In this document: in pieces, positions 31,401 to 41,933 of the stretch
Layout of the letters: each line of letters opens with the position of its first letter
Numbering within the stretch: position 1 is the stretch's first letter
DNA from: Lumbricus rubellus
Lineage: Eukaryota; Annelida; Clitellata; Crassiclitellata; Lumbricidae
NCBI GenBank assembly: GCA_945859605.1
Contig: OX243817.1
Span: 30,154,289 to 30,218,288 of the forward strand
Direction of reading: 5' to 3'
DNA: 64,000 bases
Translations under genes and position numbers: made by a program
Notes under the pieces: model-generated
Database searches by the model: none
What the model was told of the DNA's origin: nothing
What the model saw: only the letters and a program-made list of their open reading frames with translations

Positions 31401-34400
31401 AAAAATTGCGTTTCGTTTTTGAAACGTCAAAAAACGAGGGGTCACCTCCCTAAAATTGGCATAACTTTTGTTCTGTTTGAAATATTTTGATGAAATCTGG
31501 CCATCATATGTAAATATGAATTGTCTATAAGCCTGTAAAATTTCATTCGAAAATTCTTAATTTTGGCCAAGATAGTGACAAAAAACCTAGGGGGGTCTTT
31601 TTTTTTGGCGCACCCTGTACACTCCAAACAAACAATTGAACCTCAACCTAAAAGTTGCATTTGCACTTTACAAGAGTTTTAAGCAAACATCATCAACAAG
31701 AAAGCACGGCCGGTTTTTACGGATTTTTGGAAATGCACAACTCATTCTTTCCTTTCCCATCCTCCATGGTAAATTACTTCCAATCAGAGGACAATGGCCT
31801 TTTCTGCTAGTTTTAACTGTACAGAATAACAATAATTCTACAACTGCACAAATACCAGGTACATTTAGAACTGCACATTTCGTGTACAACTGCACACTAA
31901 AAAAGACCTGCAAGAAAGATCCGGTTCCAATAATACTTCTCAGCGTGAAGAACTGTAAAAAAAGCAGAGGGGCTATATAAACACATTTAAATGAAGGAGA
32001 GAATGTGATTACTTACGGACCACGTGCGAGTGAGTCGGAAAATGGCCGCACTCTGAAGAGCAGAAATGATGGCCATCACAGAATGGAGGTTGTTCAAATC
32101 TATCAGACGCTGTTTCAAACATTTAACAATAATATCTTTTTCAGGAAACTTGTAATCAAAAATAAAATACAGCTTACTTACTCAAACCTGAACAAAAACT
32201 GGCAAACACGTTATCTATACAATAAACCTTTCAACCTCCTATCTACTCGCCCGCAGTCTTGTGATAAGAACTTCCTCAAGATCCCTACACCACGACCACC
32301 TCAGAGAGAGACTTAAATACAATGCATTGCAATAAAGTGATGCAATAATGCAATACATTTTCATAAAGCTTTATATTGTAAGCTTCTAGCTTTTCCGGCT
32401 TCCTGTCATGCACGGATTGTTTGTAAATGCTACGTGTACACGCGCTCTTTTTCATTCTCCTTTGCAAATAAATAAATAAATAAATAAATAAATAAGCCTC
32501 TTTACAGATCATCTGGTATTCATTCGTGACTGAATACAGTCCACTTCTCAGGCCCCTCAGAATTAACTACGGTAGTAACTAAAACTACTGTGCGTTTGCT
32601 GGTAGTCTATTAAAGAATATTCTTACTTACTTACTTACTTAACATTACCAGGGCAATGGTCGATGGTTACTAATGCAATGCAGGTATAATGTATAATGTA
32701 TATACAGTATATCAAATTCATTCAGCACAACTACCAGAAGAGCAGACTTCCTGGTCACATCTATTGGACTGATCATTGGAAACCGGGAATGGACCACGGA
32801 GGAAATAGAATCCAGTGAAAAGTGCTGATCAGAGAGTCATGTTCAGCATTCATGAGATTAACCAAAAACTGCAAAAGGAACTGGAAAAAAGGTGTTATTT
32901 CAACCACATGTCTGTATAGTGAAACCCCAATGATATGTTTGCCACCAATTGACTTCTCACATCAGGTGAAAATGCTTTATTGTTATAACTCGATAACGAC
33001 ACACTTCCTATCATTAGTCATCACACAACAGACCAGAGAAAGACAAGCTGCAAAAACAGCCTACGTGCCTCAGGCGTTTGGCAAGGGGTAGCCATTCAAT
33101 ACCAGCACTCCATCAAACCAGGTCAAAAGTCATTCTTTATGTTGTTCTGTAGACTTTCAATACCACTTCTTTCCGATAATGCAGTAATCTAAAAAGATCA
33201 GCTTAACTGGACTGAGATATGTATACCCATTGGTAGAACGTGTTAACTAAAGAAAGCATTGTAACAAGGATCGAAGATAATTATCACCTTTGCTATTTTG
33301 ATGAAATGTCCTAAGACTTCCCCACGTGACTTCATCGTTTTACCAGAAAGTATTTCCTTCTGAACCCAGAAGTTGATCTGTAATGAAAATAGAGATTCAA
33401 GTTACAAGTCAAGTGACAATTTATCATGTACTGCTAGACACAGTTTTATTCAATAATCAAAAGCAGGCAAGCAAAGAAAAGCAATTAAATGACTTATCAG
33501 TGTACAGAATCTACAGATGTGTGCGTGTGTACAGATGTGTGCGTTCATACGCATGTGTGCGCGTACATGTGCACGCATGTGTGCGTGACAGAGATGTAGA
33601 GACCATACAACAATACAACAATGATTGTAGTGATCAGAAATTGCAAACTACCTGGTAAAACATCACGATAGAGATGTTGTAATGAATAAGACTTTGGCAC
33701 TGTGCCGCTCGCTACCTGGCCAACTCCCAAGCAGTTACATTTTATTTACCAATCATTGGCTATGGTTCTGCACACATACACATAAGTAAGTAAGTAGCCT
33801 TTGATTGCATCTGACGCGCGAACATGCATCACATTGCATAAAACGAATACCCGATATATACATACAAAATGAGCTATGACAAATAACGTCAGATTTTAAA
33901 GTCACGCATGTATGCCTCAGCTGGTTGAGAAGAAAGTATTGTTGGCTTATTATACTAAGCATGCAGAACTTTAACATGGCTTGAAACAGAGAAGTTCGAC
34001 TACAGGATGATTCCAAGCAACTTGACCTAAAATATCCAGTCATTCAGTGACAGGTATAGTGGTATACGCAAACAGTGGTCCTTAGGACGCTCGATAATGG
34101 ACCACCTGAAAAATTATCTCCATGGTTTTGGTGATGTCTATGTTCAGAACATGCGTGTCACGTGTGTTCCGCAAAGGTCCAATGCACGTCTAACCTCTCT
34201 GTTTCAAGCCAGGTTAACTACATGCTTAGTCTAATAAACCAACAATGCTTTCTTTTCAATCAGCTGAGACAGAAGGGTCTGCATGCCTCAAAGTTGGATG
34301 AGACAAATCAATAAAATCACTCACATGATTGAACCTACGAGTGAATGCCACAACGTTTGGTGCCCTGATGAGCTTCTCTTTCGTTGACCACGCACAACTA

Positions 34401-37400
34401 GTTAACTCCTGCAAAAGAAATCATAACATCACTTACTCATTAATTCATTAACATAATTCTGTACATTCACATAGCACCAGTAAAGAACATCCAGCTAAGA
34501 ACATAGATACTTGGAATAAGACTTATTAATGCATTCATGTCTTTCTACCACAACCAATGTACCTTCTTCTGATGGCATTTTAGATATCTACTTCAGCTAT
34601 TCTTAGCATGACAATCATATATTCATATAATGTGGGTGTGCTCTCAAAAATAACAAAATAAACTCATATTTCATCTCTTGACACAAAATCTGTCCTGACA
34701 TTCAAATTTACACCTTCTGAAAGAATGTTTTGATATGTCTGACCCAGTTATCATATCCATCATCAAATGCTCTCTTTTAATAAAGGCAGCCGTGGAGACA
34801 TAACTGAGCATTGCAAGTGCTGTAGTTGTTAACCAGGCTATTGTCAAAATGGCAGCAGCACAGTACTTACACCCACAGATTCTCATTGTCCATTTTCATT
34901 TATATCTATGGAATGCTTGGGCTCAATTTAACAGAAACAAGGACTAGAATCTATGTCGAAAGACAGAGTGAAAAGATAGGTGCCCAGTCTGGGTCAGTTG
35001 GACTGATAAGAGAGTGAGTCTGGAGTATGTCATTGAATGACAAAATGCCTTTACATGGAGTGCTATCAACTAGCTTTCAGGAGACCTGACATGAAGATCA
35101 AATCAACTGGAATCCTCCTATTTAAAACCCCTTTTAAAATTTGTTGAACAAGCCGAACCTAATGTGGGTTTAAAAAAGGCATGGCACCACCTTTGACTAC
35201 TTAGCGAAGCCTAAGAATTAGCACAAAAGCCCAGATTATCTACCACATCCTGAACCTTCCTTTATTATCGCTCATTCGTTCCTCTTTCCCCTTTTTTTCT
35301 GCAGTCCAACAACAACATGGAATTCCCAACCCATAGATGCAGGAGGCAAGGAAGGCCTGCCACCATGGAGGGAGGTAGGGATTCATAACAGAGATATTAT
35401 AAAAAAAACTTATGGATACAAGATTTGTCACACACCATTATTCTAACTGTAAAGTAAACAAAAATCATCCAAAAGACAAGTGGACAGCATCGGCATCTTT
35501 ATCACAAGTTGAATATAAGTAAATCACAATAGAACAGTCATACTCTTTAGATAAAACATGAGCAGATGCTGCAATTTGCAAACAGTGGCAATGGTAGATA
35601 GACTTTAACTACTGCACTGAATTCTCCCAATAAAGTCAAATACAGATCAAAACGAATTAACTTACATCGGGCTGGATGGCCTTGAACACAGGAATATCCA
35701 TAACAGTTATCTGACTCTAAAAGGAAGCAGCAATGTCCTGACATTAAAGATTAATTATGACACACAAACAGTCAAGCACAAGTCACATGTGTATCGCTAT
35801 CAGTGTACAGCTAGCTGACCAACTCTACAGCGTGCATCAAAATAATGATGTAAAATAATCTCAAAATAAATGACACCACAATTACTGCTTCAGATAATCA
35901 AACACAGTCATCACTTCCCAAAAAATTATAAATAATTACCAAGCCTCAAGTGTGAAAGAACATGCTTATATGTCAGAATCAAAGTTTGAAGGAAAATTAT
36001 AATTGCAAAGCATGATTAAATTGTTTATGAAATAAAAAGTGCTCACACCAGACAACAACATATGCACAGAAGGTCAATGAAATTTTTTCATGCAACATAA
36101 TTTAAATCTTCCCAATTTTTGCAACAACAAGAGCCGTAACTACGATACTAATAAATACATACATATATGAACATAATAATAATACTTATACGAATAATAA
36201 TCACAACAGATGTTCTAATGTAGTACATAGAACAAAAAGGCATTGCCAGCCCTTACCACGGAAGACAGAAATAAAACTAATTAGCAAGAAGATATATCAC
36301 AATTTACTGGACATATGCAAAAAACATGTGGACCAGAAACAGAAGCAGCTTTCAAAGCCCATAAGCAGCTTCTCTGCAGCATTTCGTTCTGCTATAGAAG
36401 ACCAATAAATTCATTTCAGATGCAACTTGCTGCACGGACAATGTCATTTTGTGTGTCTCCTTCATAAACAAGTCTGGATCCATTTAATGACACAATAAAT
36501 GAATTGACAGGAATCTAGGTCAAATTTAGCTCTGCACAAATACAAGAACATCTCAAGGAGGATAGAGATACATAGGTCAATAAGATATCAAAGCAGACCC
36601 AAAGCAACAGAATTAACACACTACACTGAATAATATCAAATAATAAAGTCTGCAGTTGCGCATTTAAAAAAAACTCTAACGTGTACATAACAAGGGAGGA
36701 TTGTGCATACTGGCAACAGTGGAGAAGTGTACATAACAGGGGAGGAGTGTGCGTACTAGTAACAGTGGAGAAGTGTACATAACAGGGGAGGAATGTGCAA
36801 TTGTGCATACTGGTAACAGCACTGGAGAAATGTACATAACAGTGCATTATATGCAGAGCATACATGAAACACAAGCAGAAAATAGGAACAAGTTACTACA
36901 ATATCTGCAAACAAAAAACAAATTTTACATCGACCCTGTACATTTCAAACTAATGCATGTACAGGTAGCTTGCCTAAGGTATCACATGCATGGTAGCTGA
37001 ACAAAGCTGTTTGATTACCATGCCATAGCATCCACTGGTGACAGGACATTTACCCCCTGGACAATTACCCCCCGGACAATTACCCCCCCGACAATTACCC
37101 CCTGGACAATTACCCCCCAGGACAATTACCCCCCCGGACAACTACCCCCTGTGCCAATTACCCCCCGGACAACTACCCCCCCGTACCAATTACCTCCGGA
37201 CAATTACCCCCCGTGCCACAGTGTGAGCTTGTTCCCTCACGCGTTAATCTCTTTATATCAGTCTCTTCGTATTTGTCAGACGTTAATAGTACTATATCTA
37301 GTCAATAACTAAGTCTATGTCATGTTAAAAGCCTGCCTAATTAAATATTTTAATGTTGTTGATAGAGTTATGACTTTAGTTAGCCTAAAAAGCAAGGTTA

Positions 37401-40400
37401 AGAGAAACTCCACGAAAATAGGCAAGTTATTTTTAAACGTTCAAGAAAAATACTAAATCAAATCAAATCTAAACACGGTTCTAAGCTAACGTGTGAAAAA
37501 GGTTAAAGTTTCAAGAAAACTTCAGCGTGTTAAATGCCTGCCTAATAAAATATTTAAATTTTATCGATAGAGTTCTGCCTATTTTCGTACTCATTCGAAA
37601 CGACACCATTAAATTTTGCTAAATTCTTGGGTTTCTTCTGTTTCACGTAAATAAAACCTTCGAAACAAAGTTTATCTTTCCCTCTCTCAGATTTAGAAAA
37701 TTCAATCACGACTAGATATACTATTAATGTCTGACAAATACGAAGAGACTGGTAAAGAGATTAACGCGTGAAGAAACAAGCTGACACTGTGGCACGGGGG
37801 GTAATTGTCCGGGGGGGTAATTGGTACGGGGGGTAGTTGTCCGGGGGGGTAATTGGCACGGGGGGTAGTTATCCGGGGGGTAATTGTCCTGGGGGGTAAT
37901 TGTCCAGGGGGTAATTGTCGGGGGGTAATTGTCCGGGGGGTAATTGTCCAGGGGGTAATTGCCCTAGAACCCATCCACTTTATTATAATACAATGCTTGG
38001 ACGCATTTATTCAGAATCTTGCTTCACCAAAACTTGTAGAGCTCTCTTTATAAGATGCTGTGTATTTTTAAGGAGTAATAAAACTGGTCTTGGATGCAGC
38101 AATATCAGCCACAGGAGTCCAAGAACTGGAGTGAAATTGGCAACACCCTCAGGAAGCAGAATGAACCTAATAATGCCAAAACCCATTCAATCCTTTATCC
38201 AGAGCATGGCAGCTGAAAGCAGCACCTGCTCCTATACAATTGTGTTAAACCTAGGTTCTAGCCACAAGACAGGATCGGAAGAATGGAAAGTTTAGAAGCG
38301 TGATACGGAACTAGAAATGAATTAAAGATATTCTAAGCCTCAACTACATGTATATGACAAGCACTCTTAAGCTTAATAGTACCATTCAACAGGAAGGCAG
38401 AGAAGTGCATGAAGGTAATTGGGTGCATTTGCTGAAGAAGAGGAGGAACATGCAACTGTCATCTTTCACAAGGGTGTCTGATTATAACACGAAACTGTCA
38501 TCTTTCACAAGGGTGTCTGATTATAACACGAAACTGTCATCTTTCACAAGGGTGTCTGATTATAACACGAAACTGTCATCTTTCACAAGGGTGTCTGATT
38601 ATAACACGAAACTGTCATCTTTCACAAGGGTGTCTGATTATAACACGAAACTGTCATCTTTCACAAGGGTGTCTGATTATAACACGAAACTGTCATCTTT
38701 CACAAGGGTGTCTGATTATAACACGAAACTGTCATCTTTCACAAGGGTGTCTGATTATAACACGAAACTGTCATCTTTCACAAGGGTGTCTGATTATAAC
38801 ACGAAACTGTCATCTTTCACAAGGGTGTCTGATTATAACACGAAACTGTCATCTTTCACAAGGGTGTCTGATTATAACACGAAACTGTCATCTTTCACAA
38901 GGGTGTCTGATTATAACACGAAACTGTCATCTTTCACAAGGGTGTCTGATTATAACACGAAACTGTCATCTTTCACAAGGGTGTCTGATTATAACACGAA
39001 ACTGTCATCTTTCACAAGGGTGTCTGATTATAACACGAAACTGTCATCTTTCACAAGGGTGTCTGATTATAACACGAAACTGTCATCTTTCACAAGGTTG
39101 TCTGATTATAACACGAAACTGTCATCTTTCACAAGGGTGTCTGATTATAACACGAAACTGTCATCTTTCACAAGGGTGTCTGATTATAACACGAAACTGT
39201 CATCTTTCACAAGGGTGTCTGATTATAACACGAAACTGTCATCTTTCACAAGGGTGTCTGATTATAACACGAAACTGTCATCTTTCACAAGGGTGTCTGA
39301 TTATAACACGAAACTGTCATCTTTCACAAGGGTGTCTGATTATAACACGAAACTGTCATCTTTCACAAGGGTGTCTGATTATAACACGAAACTGTCATCT
39401 TTCACAAGGGTGTCTGATTATAACACGAAACTGTCATCTTTCACAAGGGTGTCTGATTATAACACGAAACTGTCATCTTTCACAAGGGTGTCTGATTATA
39501 ACACGAAACTGTCATCTTTCACAAGGGTGTCTGATTATAACACGAAACTGTCATCTTTCACAAGGGTGCCTGATATAATATAGCACGTATGTATAGTTGT
39601 ATGCAGAGATCATGCTACTAAAATTAATGGCTATCGATGCACAGTACAGAAGACAAGAGTCTAAAAAGTTCATAGAAAAAATACAGCTGGACCATAAAAA
39701 CGAAAAGATTAACACAACGTTGTTGAACAGACTTTGTGTTTACATTGAACAGCCAGCCAACCTATACACAGTATTACACACGAATCCTTGCCATGTGGCC
39801 AGCAGCACAAGCAGCACATGTGGTGCAACTGTAAAAGGTCTACATCAGCAGTCAGATTGAGACCTTGGGAAAGCTATCAGTAACCTTTGCTGAAATTCCC
39901 TGCACTACTCCGGCTGTGTCCCAGTACTTTTCCAGCTCTAGGTCCGTCCATTTATTGGACATTGACGTCTTCCAATTCTAGATTATATCAACAGGTTATT
40001 CCAGCCATCTTGCTGCCTGCCGTCACCAACAACTAGGGCAGATGCTACCGGCATTTTCAATCTTCATTTCCATTCAACATCTTTAACAACTTGGCAGAAT
40101 TAGGTCAAACTTGCATTAAAGTAATTACTCTAAGATCGCTGATCAATGGCTCTGTGCTCAAAATTAATTCTGTGAGTAATTCCTAGTCAAAGTGAATCTT
40201 TTCTTGCATAAACACTGAGTTTTAGGATGGTGCATTGGCTCTGGGTGTTAAATACAATACCTGAATTCATCCACAACTTCAATTCACGGATTGAAAAACA
40301 GAACCCCTCTAAACTGGCTATTCAATGACTACCATATCTATTACGACAAATAAAGAAATTCAAATATACATAAAAAACACTAATCAATATTATTATTAAT

Positions 40401-41507
40401 GTCACCAGCAATATAACAAAACACTTTAACTGAAGACAAGCACTTATAAGATCAACAATATCTTCAGTAAATTGAAAGTTGAAGAGTTATCTGTCCAACT
40501 AACACACGACCAATTAAGACCAACCATTGAGTGTTTTGCAGTTGGCTCAATTTCTGTCAGCATTCAGCAAACATTGCTTAACTTACAAGCATGCGTTTTA
40601 CAAGTGATTGGCGGACAGCAAACAGTCACTGGTCTATGAATATTTATAGAAAACTCATTTAAAGACGTTCCCATAAATACTTAAAGTGACTTAAGAAAAT
40701 CGCCCCAAGAAACACATCCAGACCATTACATCCATATTCTACATTTTACGAAAACACATGTGAACAAGAAACGAAAACAGTTGCAACAAAATCCTCTGCA
40801 GCAACCCACACACACACCCATGACAATTCATCACATGATACATACACAGAGCAGTATAGGCAGGAATCACGTTCAGCAAATTCGGTCTTGAAGGCGTTCA
40901 ATAAAAAATGCTCAAGAAAATAACACATCATCTTGTGCATCATCCCATTATTATTACATGGCAATTATCACACACACCCATACACACACACACACCCATG
41001 GTCCAACACACACCCCACAACCCCCCACACACACCCATACACACACACCCATACACACACACACACCCATGGTCCCACACACACGCCCACAACCCCCCAC
41101 ACACACCCATACACACACACACACCCATGGTCCCATACACACACCCACAACCCCCCACACCCATACACACACCCACAGGCCCCCACACACACCCATACTC
41201 ACACACTACACGCACACACACACATACACACCCACACAACTACACCTACACACATACGCCATACACACACATGCCCATACACACACACGCCTGTACACAC
41301 ACCCCCATACACACACGCCCATACACATACATACACACCCACACAACTACGCCTACACACATACGCCCATACAAACACACACCCGCACACACACATACAA
41401 ACACACACCCATACACACACATACCTACACATACACACACACACCCATACAAACACAAACCCATACACACACATACCTACACATACACACCCATACCAAC
41501 ACACACC

Positions 41508-41538
<31 letters not shown>

Positions 41539-41816
41539 CCATACAAACACATGCACACACACCCATACAAACACAAACACACGCATACCTACCCATACAC
41601 ACACATACAAACACATACACACACACACACATACATATCAGAGAAGCATTATTGACTCACAGCGAAATCTTCTGGAGCGACGCGCAGAACGTCGAAGACG
41701 ACGGCGTCGAAGCTCTTCATATGCGGCAGCGACTGATGCCTTCGACTGTCGAGAGAATCCTGACTTCCTCCGTCCTTCAATTCCTGCACAGAAGAATATG
41801 TCCAACTGTTCATCAT
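20693..41816 (-). CDS. RALGPS: RALGPS: Ral-specific RasGEF with PH domain (16 coding exons, 532 aa)
   Basis: Exons join in frame: 41816-41661, 35716-35666, 34408-34325, 33377-33288, 32109-32017, 30328-30205, 29425-29294, 28727-28634, 27081-26881, 25913-25822, 23910-23862, 23408-23300, 22533-22441, 21923-21818, 21376-21282, 20722-20693. They total 1,599 bases including the stop, and phases match at all 15 junctions. Family knowledge: RALGPS1/2 activate RalA/RalB by exchanging GDP for GTP, with a PxxP motif for SH3 partners and a PH domain for membrane binding. Seen: [10 protein letters not shown] at the RasGEF start, [58 protein letters not shown] in the linker, RHLLDDSVL, then the PH domain ([18 protein letters not shown]) and terminal VPDNLISFE. 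The size fits the family (about 560-580 aa in human). A single invertebrate RALGPS would be the pro-orthologue of human RALGPS1 and RALGPS2. Confidence 0.96.
21282..21376 (-). CDS. RALGPS: RALGPS exon 15, end of PH domain (residues 492-523)
   Basis: Encodes [20 protein letters not shown] and [11 protein letters not shown]. The tryptophan of the C-terminal PH helix (LEW) is present. Acceptor GTGACAG, donor GTAGGT. Confidence 0.94.
21818..21923 (-). CDS. RALGPS: RALGPS exon 14, PH domain (residues 457-491)
   Basis: Encodes [20 protein letters not shown] and ILTDMTKG, the middle strands of the PH domain. Acceptor TTTGTAG, donor GTACTT, ends phase 1. Confidence 0.93.
22441..22533 (-). CDS. RALGPS: RALGPS exon 13, PH domain (residues 426-456)
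   Basis: Encodes [20 protein letters not shown] and [17 protein letters not shown] and FPSK are shared with vertebrate RALGPS PH domains. Acceptor TGTGCAG, donor GTGAGC, phase 0. Confidence 0.95.
23140..23200 (+). repeat. SINE/LINE 3'-tail fragment in RALGPS intron 12
   Basis: GGGAGTGCCTCTGAGTGGAT and CTTGAAGGGGTGCTAT match the tail of the tRNA-SINE at 48,868. Confidence 0.6.
23300..23408 (-). CDS. RALGPS: RALGPS exon 12, start of PH domain (residues 389-425)
   Basis: Encodes [20 protein letters not shown] and KNGKKVT, the first strands of the PH domain as in vertebrate RALGPS ([12 protein letters not shown]). Acceptor TTTTTCAG, donor GTAGTG. Confidence 0.94.
23862..23910 (-). CDS. RALGPS: RALGPS exon 11 (residues 372-388)
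   Basis: A 49-base exon encoding [16 protein letters not shown]. Sequence conservation is weak, but acceptor TTTTGCAG, donor GTATTC and the phase (1 to 2) all fit between exons 10 and 12. Confidence 0.8.
24742..25706. mobile_element. Mariner-type element with long inverted repeats, RALGPS intron 10
   Basis: Begins CACTGTGTCCGAAAAAAAAA and ends TTTTTTTCCGGACACAGTG, with TA on each side. The inverted repeats extend about 165 bp inwards, through TAAATATTCACCGATTTTTA and TATAAAAGTTCCAGTCC, and end with TGACGTCA motifs. The centre (25,214-25,400, plus strand) reads [20 protein letters not shown], like the C-terminal end of mariner transposases, but is truncated. Confidence 0.88.
25214..25400 (+). 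pseudogene. Decayed mariner-type transposase C-terminus
   Basis: [20 protein letters not shown] resembles the region after the third catalytic aspartate in mariner-like transposases. The catalytic part is absent. Confidence 0.5.
25822..25913 (-). CDS. RALGPS: RALGPS exon 10 (residues 342-372)
   Basis: Encodes [20 protein letters not shown] and [17 protein letters not shown] is identical to the human linker motif. Acceptor GGTTCTCAG, donor GTAGGG, ends phase 1. A (TG)n tract on the transcript lies about 85 bases upstream of the acceptor. Confidence 0.92.
25999..26204 (+). repeat. (CA)n microsatellite, RALGPS intron 9
   Basis: ACACAC-rich tract with interspersed ACAAACACATGCACAC. On the RALGPS transcript it is UG-rich. 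It ends about 85 bases before the exon 10 acceptor. Confidence 0.95.
26881..27081 (-). CDS. RALGPS: RALGPS exon 9, proline-containing linker (residues 275-341)
   Basis: Begins [18 protein letters not shown] and ends [17 protein letters not shown]. It matches the human LSLRIEP start and HRKSHSLG motif. Candidate PxxP SH3-binding motifs are PIPYSP and PYIP. The acceptor is CACTGTAG, next to the 25-bp minisatellite. Donor GTTAGT at 26,875-26,880, chosen because it gives the phase needed by exon 10. Confidence 0.9.
27089..27885. repeat. 25-bp minisatellite abutting RALGPS exon 9 (about 32 copies)
   Basis: The unit AGAGCAAATGGAGACAATAC + ATCTA repeats with almost no variation. On the RALGPS strand each unit reads CCATTTGCTCTTAG, a pyrimidine-rich stretch ending in AG. 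The array begins 7 bases beyond the exon 9 acceptor. Confidence 0.97.
28320..28432. repeat. (CAAT)n tetranucleotide repeat
   Basis: About 27 units of CAAT with one slippage, in RALGPS intron 8. Confidence 0.97.
28634..28727 (-). CDS. RALGPS: RALGPS exon 8 (residues 244-274)
   Basis: Encodes [20 protein letters not shown] and [12 protein letters not shown], the end of the RasGEF domain. Acceptor GATTGCAG, donor GTCAGT, ends phase 2. Confidence 0.95.
28985..29140. repeat. Interspersed repeat tail with (AAT)n
   Basis: (AATAAT)n followed by TTTCTATGGCGTCGTAACAC and AGGGTGCCTCACA, then GCAGGATAAG. Similar sequence occurs at 47,262-47,410 and 54,530-54,600, so it is an interspersed family, probably a SINE or LINE tail. 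Confidence 0.6.
29294..29425 (-). CDS. RALGPS: RALGPS exon 7 (residues 200-243)
   Basis: Encodes [19 protein letters not shown] and [16 protein letters not shown], including the LTD...ID signature of RasGEF domains. Acceptor CTGAAG, donor GTCAGT, phase 1 to 1. Confidence 0.95.
30205..30328 (-). CDS. RALGPS: RALGPS exon 6 (residues 159-199)
   Basis: Encodes [20 protein letters not shown] and [17 protein letters not shown]. The P.IPYLG motif is the catalytic helical-hairpin region of CDC25-type exchange factors. Acceptor TTTTTAG, donor GTAACA, ends phase 1. Confidence 0.96.
30448..31617. mobile_element. TA-flanked inverted-repeat element, RALGPS intron 5
   Basis: Left end CAGGGGGCGCCAAAAAAAAA, right end TTTTTTTTTGGCGCACCCTG, with TA at 30,446-30,447 and 31,618-31,619. 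Inner blocks of about 190 bp (TTCATCAAAATATTT, GGCATAACTTTTGTTC) recur two times on each side in opposite orientation, giving compound inverted repeats. A mariner-type MITE is most likely. No transposase is seen. Confidence 0.82.
32017..32109 (-). CDS. RALGPS: RALGPS exon 5 (residues 128-158)
   Basis: Encodes [20 protein letters not shown] and IFRLTRTWS, the conserved NNLHS..M..ISAL motif of RasGEF (CDC25) domains. Acceptor GAAACAG, donor GTAAGT, phase 0. Confidence 0.96.
33288..33377 (-). CDS. RALGPS: RALGPS exon 4 (residues 98-127)
   Basis: Encodes [20 protein letters not shown] and HFIKIAK, a RasGEF core helix region. Acceptor TTACAG, donor GTGATA, phase 0. Confidence 0.95.
34325..34408 (-). 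CDS. RALGPS: RALGPS exon 3 (residues 70-97)
   Basis: Encodes [12 protein letters not shown] and [13 protein letters not shown] of the RasGEF domain. Acceptor TTTTGCAG, donor GTGAGT, phase 0. Confidence 0.95.
35666..35716 (-). CDS. RALGPS: RALGPS exon 2 (residues 53-69)
   Basis: A 51-base exon encoding [17 protein letters not shown], nearly identical to vertebrate RALGPS. Acceptor CTTTTAG, donor GTAAGT, phase 0 at both ends. Confidence 0.95.
36677..36845. repeat. Imperfect tandem repeat, about 50 bp, 3 copies
   Basis: GAAGTGTACATAACAGGGGA and GTAACAGTGGAG recur with small differences, in RALGPS intron 1. Confidence 0.75.
37037..37971. mobile_element. Inverted-repeat element with GGACAATTACCCCC arrays, RALGPS intron 1
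   Basis: The ends GGTGACAGGACATTTACCCC and the inverse of GGTTCTAGGGCAATTACCCC are flanked by CATCCACT on both sides (37029-37036 and 37972-37979), an exact 8-bp duplication as in hAT elements. Each arm carries about ten units of CCGGACAATTACCCCC, then a shared segment from GTGCCACAGTGT to GTCAGACGTTAATAGTA. The arms are about 280 bp. Confidence 0.85.
38456..39572. repeat. 39-bp minisatellite (about 28.6 copies), RALGPS intron 1
   Basis: The unit starts CTGTCATCTTTCACAAGGGT and ends GATTATAACACGAAA. Copies are essentially identical; one has GGTTGTC instead of GGTGTC near 39,097 and the last diverges to GTGCCTGATATAATA. As 39 is a multiple of 3, one plus-strand frame stays open, but it is intronic to RALGPS. 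Confidence 0.98.
40966..41638. repeat. CA-rich minisatellite next to the RALGPS exon 1 donor
   Basis: ACACACACCCATACAC-type units, with CCATGGTCCCACACAC and CCCACAACCCCCCACAC higher-order units in the left third. It starts about 20 bases inside intron 1 on the RALGPS strand, where it is UG/GGGUGU-rich. Confidence 0.95.
41661..41816 (-). CDS. RALGPS: RALGPS exon 1 (residues 1-52)
   Basis: Starts [13 protein letters not shown] and ends [19 protein letters not shown], the beginning of the RasGEF region. Donor GTGAGT. The start was chosen because it leaves about 33 residues before FDAVVF, close to the human length. The frame stays open upstream to an ATG at 41,960, so a longer N-terminus is possible but would be cysteine-rich and repeat-derived. 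Confidence 0.9.
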
Positions 41817-41933
41817 CGTCTCATCAACAACAATGTCCACCACGCAATCACAATCGATACAACAGCGTCCGCAGCAGCAGCACCGAAGATTCAGACGCAT
41901 GCCACAGACACGACAACGATGATGACCGGCACA

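Noticed and set aside
37038..37974. PPGQLPP-type proline-rich frames on both strands
   Set aside because: Translation of the GGACAATTACCCCC units in the arms of a transposon.
38348..39583. A 411-codon plus-strand frame of [13 protein letters not shown] repeats
   Set aside because: It is a 39-bp minisatellite whose unit is a multiple of three, lying in RALGPS intron 1 on the opposite strand. No start context, domain or splice support.
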